7,563 nt of DNA from an uncultured Thermomicrobiales bacterium (lineage in GTDB: Bacteria > Chloroflexota > Chloroflexia > Thermomicrobiales > UBA6265), in assembly GCA_902806375.1 (NCBI GenBank), contig CADCWK010000109.1, positions 1-7,563 of the forward strand, in the 5' to 3' direction. Positions 6,141 through 7,563 of this stretch are shown here, piece by piece. The notes beneath the pieces are model-generated. The model had not been told where the DNA came from. It made no database searches and saw nothing but the letters and a program-made list of their open reading frames with translations. The position numbers were made by a program, and so were the translations under genes. Numbering within the stretch: position 1 is the first letter of the stretch; each line of letters begins with the position of its first letter.

Positions 6141-6190
6141 CGGTGGCGACGGGTCTTGCCGGGAGGGGCCGGCAAGACCCGTCGCCACCG
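6141..6190. repeat. 22-bp perfect inverted repeat (hairpin) between toroid and DUF4430 genes
   Basis: The arm 6141-6162 (begins CGGTGGCGACGGG) is the exact reverse complement of 6169-6190, with a six-base GAGGGG loop. No mismatch occurs in 22 bp. No T-run follows (GGGACGTCTAG) or precedes, so termination by the usual mechanism is not expected. Options are a REP-like intergenic repeat, a mobile-element remnant, or an mRNA processing or stability element separating expression of the two genes. The rest of the 6028-6270 spacer shows no gene. Confidence 0.9.
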
Positions 6191-6260
6191 GGGACGTCTA
6201 GCCTCTCCATCGCGACCCCCGGTAGTCGATCGCCGGTCACTCGTCCAACCCGCCCACGAC

Positions 6261-6264
6261 GGAG
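6261..6264 (+). promoter_or_regulatory. Ribosome binding site supporting a GTG start
   Basis: GGAG lies six bases before GTG 6271 and fixes the start of the DUF4430-like gene just ahead of its signal peptide. Confidence 0.6.
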
Positions 6265-6270
6265 CTCCCA

Positions 6271-6969
6271 GTGCCGATTGATTACCGACAGCCCCTCGTC
6301 TGGGCGATCACGATCCTGATCGCGCTGCTTCCGCCCGCTTCGGCGGCTGCGCGGCAGGACGGCGGAGCGACGCCCACGGCGGTGAGCCAGGCCGGGCTGG
6401 TCGTCCAGCACGGCGACGGCTCGCTGACATACGCCGTGGTGGCGTTCCCGGAGGAGTCCATCTCCGGGATCGAGTTGCTGCGACGGAGCGGGATCGCGTA
6501 CCTGTCCATCCCGTTCGGCGGGCTGGGCGAGGGGGTCTGCCAGATCGAGACGGAGGGATGCGAGGTCTCGGAGTGCCGCCGGGTGGTCTGCCAGTCGACC
6601 CGGTCATCGCCCTACTGGCAATACCTCGACCAGACGGAGGCCGCCGTCTGGCGGGCTGCGCCGCTCGGCGCCAGCGGCTCCCGGGTCACCGACGGGGACG
6701 TCCTCGCCTGGGCGTGGGCAGCGGGGACGCCCGTCCTGCCCGCCGTCGACCTCGTGGAGGTCGCGGCGGCGGCAGGTCTGGACCCGGCGGCGCTGGAGAC
6801 CTTCGGCCAGGCGCAGACCCAGGACGCCGTCGTCCGATCAGGCTACAGCGGCGAGCGCGATGTGGTCTCAATGGCACCAGTGGTTGGCGGCGTCGCGGCC
6901 CTGCTCATCGTCGCCGGGGCGGGAGTCGGTCTGCTCTTCCTGCGGCGACGTCGGGTCTCCGGCACGTGA
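6271..6969 (+). CDS. Membrane-anchored DUF4430-like (transcobalamin C-domain-like) protein
   Basis: The protein has 232 residues. It has a signal peptide (1 to about 28, hydrophobic core LVWAITILIALLPP), a single extracytoplasmic domain (about 42-150), a linker, then a C-terminal membrane helix (about 201-224) ended by RRRR, which would leave the domain outside, tethered to the membrane. The domain begins GLVVQHGDGS, has the helix-forming stretch SISGIELLRRSGI (63-75), then GGLGEGVCQIETEGC (83-97), SSPYWQYLD (112-120), VWRAAPLGAS and the closing DGDVLAWAWA (141-150). This order, with PYWQY and GD-V-x-W-x-W, is what I recognise from DUF4430, the fold of the C-terminal domain of transcobalamin and intrinsic factor. 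Four cysteines (90, 97, 102, 107) sit in the middle and may form disulfides. It lies between the B12-controlled toroid gene and an ECF transporter gene, whose start it overlaps, so a cobalamin-handling role is likely. The start is GTG. Confidence 0.78.
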   Translation: MPIDYRQPLVWAITILIALLPPASAAARQDGGATPTAVSQAGLVVQHGDGSLTYAVVAFPEESISGIELLRRSGIAYLSIPFGGLGEGVCQIETEGCEVSECRRVVCQSTRSSPYWQYLDQTEAAVWRAAPLGASGSRVTDGDVLAWAWAAGTPVLPAVDLVEVAAAAGLDPAALETFGQAQTQDAVVRSGYSGERDVVSMAPVVGGVAALLIVAGAGVGLLFLRRRRVSGT

Positions 6970-7563
6970 CGACGGTCGACCTGTCCACGCGACCGCGCCA
7001 GCCGGCGACGCCCCCTGTCCGGACGCCGGCGTCTGGAGGACGGACCGGGACCGGGCGAGTCGCGAGCCGGACCCCTCTGCCGACCTCACCTGGACGGAGA
7101 TCGTCTTCTCGCCCGGCCACCGCACTGGGGGTGCCCGCCGAGCGCCCGGATGCGGGGCGATTGGCTGAAGCGGTCCGGCCCCCAGCCGTCACCCCCGTGC
7201 CGATCGACGCGACACGGCACCTGGATCCGCGGGTATGGCTCGGCTGGCTGAGTGCCGTGACCGTACCGGCGCTGGTCGGGCGCAACCCGTTCCCGCTGCT
7301 CGCGCTGCTCATCGTCGTCCTGGTGGTCCGCTCGGCGTGGGCGCCCGCGCTGTCCCGCGACGCCGGCTGGACGTTGATCCTCCGGTTCGCCGTCCTCGTC
7401 TCCATCGTCAGCGTCCTGTTCAACGTCCTGACGGCTCCATTCGGCGACCAGGTCATCGCCACGATGCCGGCCTGGTGGCCACTCGGCGACGTGGTGACCG
7501 TCAACGCGCTGCTCTATGGGCTTCTCAGCGCGGTCGCGATCGTCGTCATCCTGCTGGCCGGGA
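6966..7563 (+). CDS. ECF transporter T component (EcfT/CbiQ family), 3' end beyond window
   Basis: The frame is open to the right edge. From about 7218 it reads HLDPRVWLGWLSAV, then hydrophobic segments (about 7240-7280, 7290-7330, 7380-7430, 7510-7563) separated by RNPFPLLALL and VLFNVLTAPFGDQ, with WWPLGDVVTVNALLYGLLS. This is the membrane part of an EcfT/CbiQ subunit; the cytoplasmic coupling helices with their Ala-Arg-Gly motifs would lie beyond the window. EcfT joins an S-component to the ATPases EcfA/A' for vitamin uptake; the linked riboswitch suggests cobalamin or a precursor. The start is uncertain. GTG 6966 overlaps the previous stop (GTGA) and suggests coupling, but gives a Pro/Arg/Thr-rich tail of about 77-80 residues whose codons at 7030-7120 look less coding. 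GTG 7131, TTG 7161 or GTG 7197 would give a more usual N terminus, though none has a clear ribosome binding site. Confidence 0.83.
   Translation, partial: MTTVDLSTRPRQPATPPVRTPASGGRTGTGRVASRTPLPTSPGRRSSSRPATALGVPAERPDAGRLAEAVRPPAVTPVPIDATRHLDPRVWLGWLSAVTVPALVGRNPFPLLALLIVVLVVRSAWAPALSRDAGWTLILRFAVLVSIVSVLFNVLTAPFGDQVIATMPAWWPLGDVVTVNALLYGLLSAVAIVVILLAG

Noticed and set aside
6141..6190. Intrinsic terminator
   Set aside because: The stem is perfect but no T-run follows on either strand.
1..7563. CRISPR array, tRNA, rRNA, insertion sequence
   Set aside because: No spaced direct repeats, no cloverleaf, no transposase-like frame seen.

Overview
The window is GC-rich (codon third positions mostly G or C) and reads like a chromosomal segment of a Chloroflexota bacterium, most plausibly class Thermomicrobia. 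The pointers are the Ala/Thr/Pro ('ATPAATPGAT'-type) linkers after the signal peptides, frequent GTG/TTG starts with good GGAG-type ribosome binding sites, and the mix of families. This placement is inference from style; there is no rRNA or marker gene to confirm it.

Left part, minus strand (about 4387 down to 1): five co-directional genes. In transcription order they are a secreted M28-family zinc metallopeptidase (4387-2840), a TauE/SafE-type transporter (2785-1874), a small DUF1634 membrane protein overlapping it by ATGA (1877-1512), a nucleoside phosphorylase/nucleosidase of the MTA/SAH nucleosidase superfamily (1481-582), and a DUF1345 membrane protein that starts on the nucleosidase stop codon (TGATG), carries an in-frame TAG at codon 9, and runs off the left edge. 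Gaps are short (54, overlap, 30, overlap), so this is probably one transcription unit.

Centre (4388-4959): a divergent intergenic region. Its plus strand carries a cobalamin (B12) riboswitch (about 4600-4752), a further long hairpin, and an intrinsic terminator (4835-4871) before the next start codon. This is the layout of a transcription-terminating B12 switch.

Right part, plus strand (4960 to the end): a secreted alpha/alpha-toroid protein, a 243-base spacer holding two strong hairpins (one a 22-bp perfect stem), a membrane-anchored DUF4430-like protein, and an EcfT/CbiQ-type ECF transporter subunit cut by the right edge. Vertebrate intrinsic factor and transcobalamin consist of an alpha6/alpha6 barrel followed by a DUF4430-type beta domain. 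Here the same two folds appear as separate consecutive exported proteins behind a B12 riboswitch and next to an ECF transporter subunit. The simplest reading is a split, bacterial transcobalamin-like cobalamin (or corrinoid) capture and uptake system. This is the most interesting item in the window. The function is inferred from fold resemblance and context.
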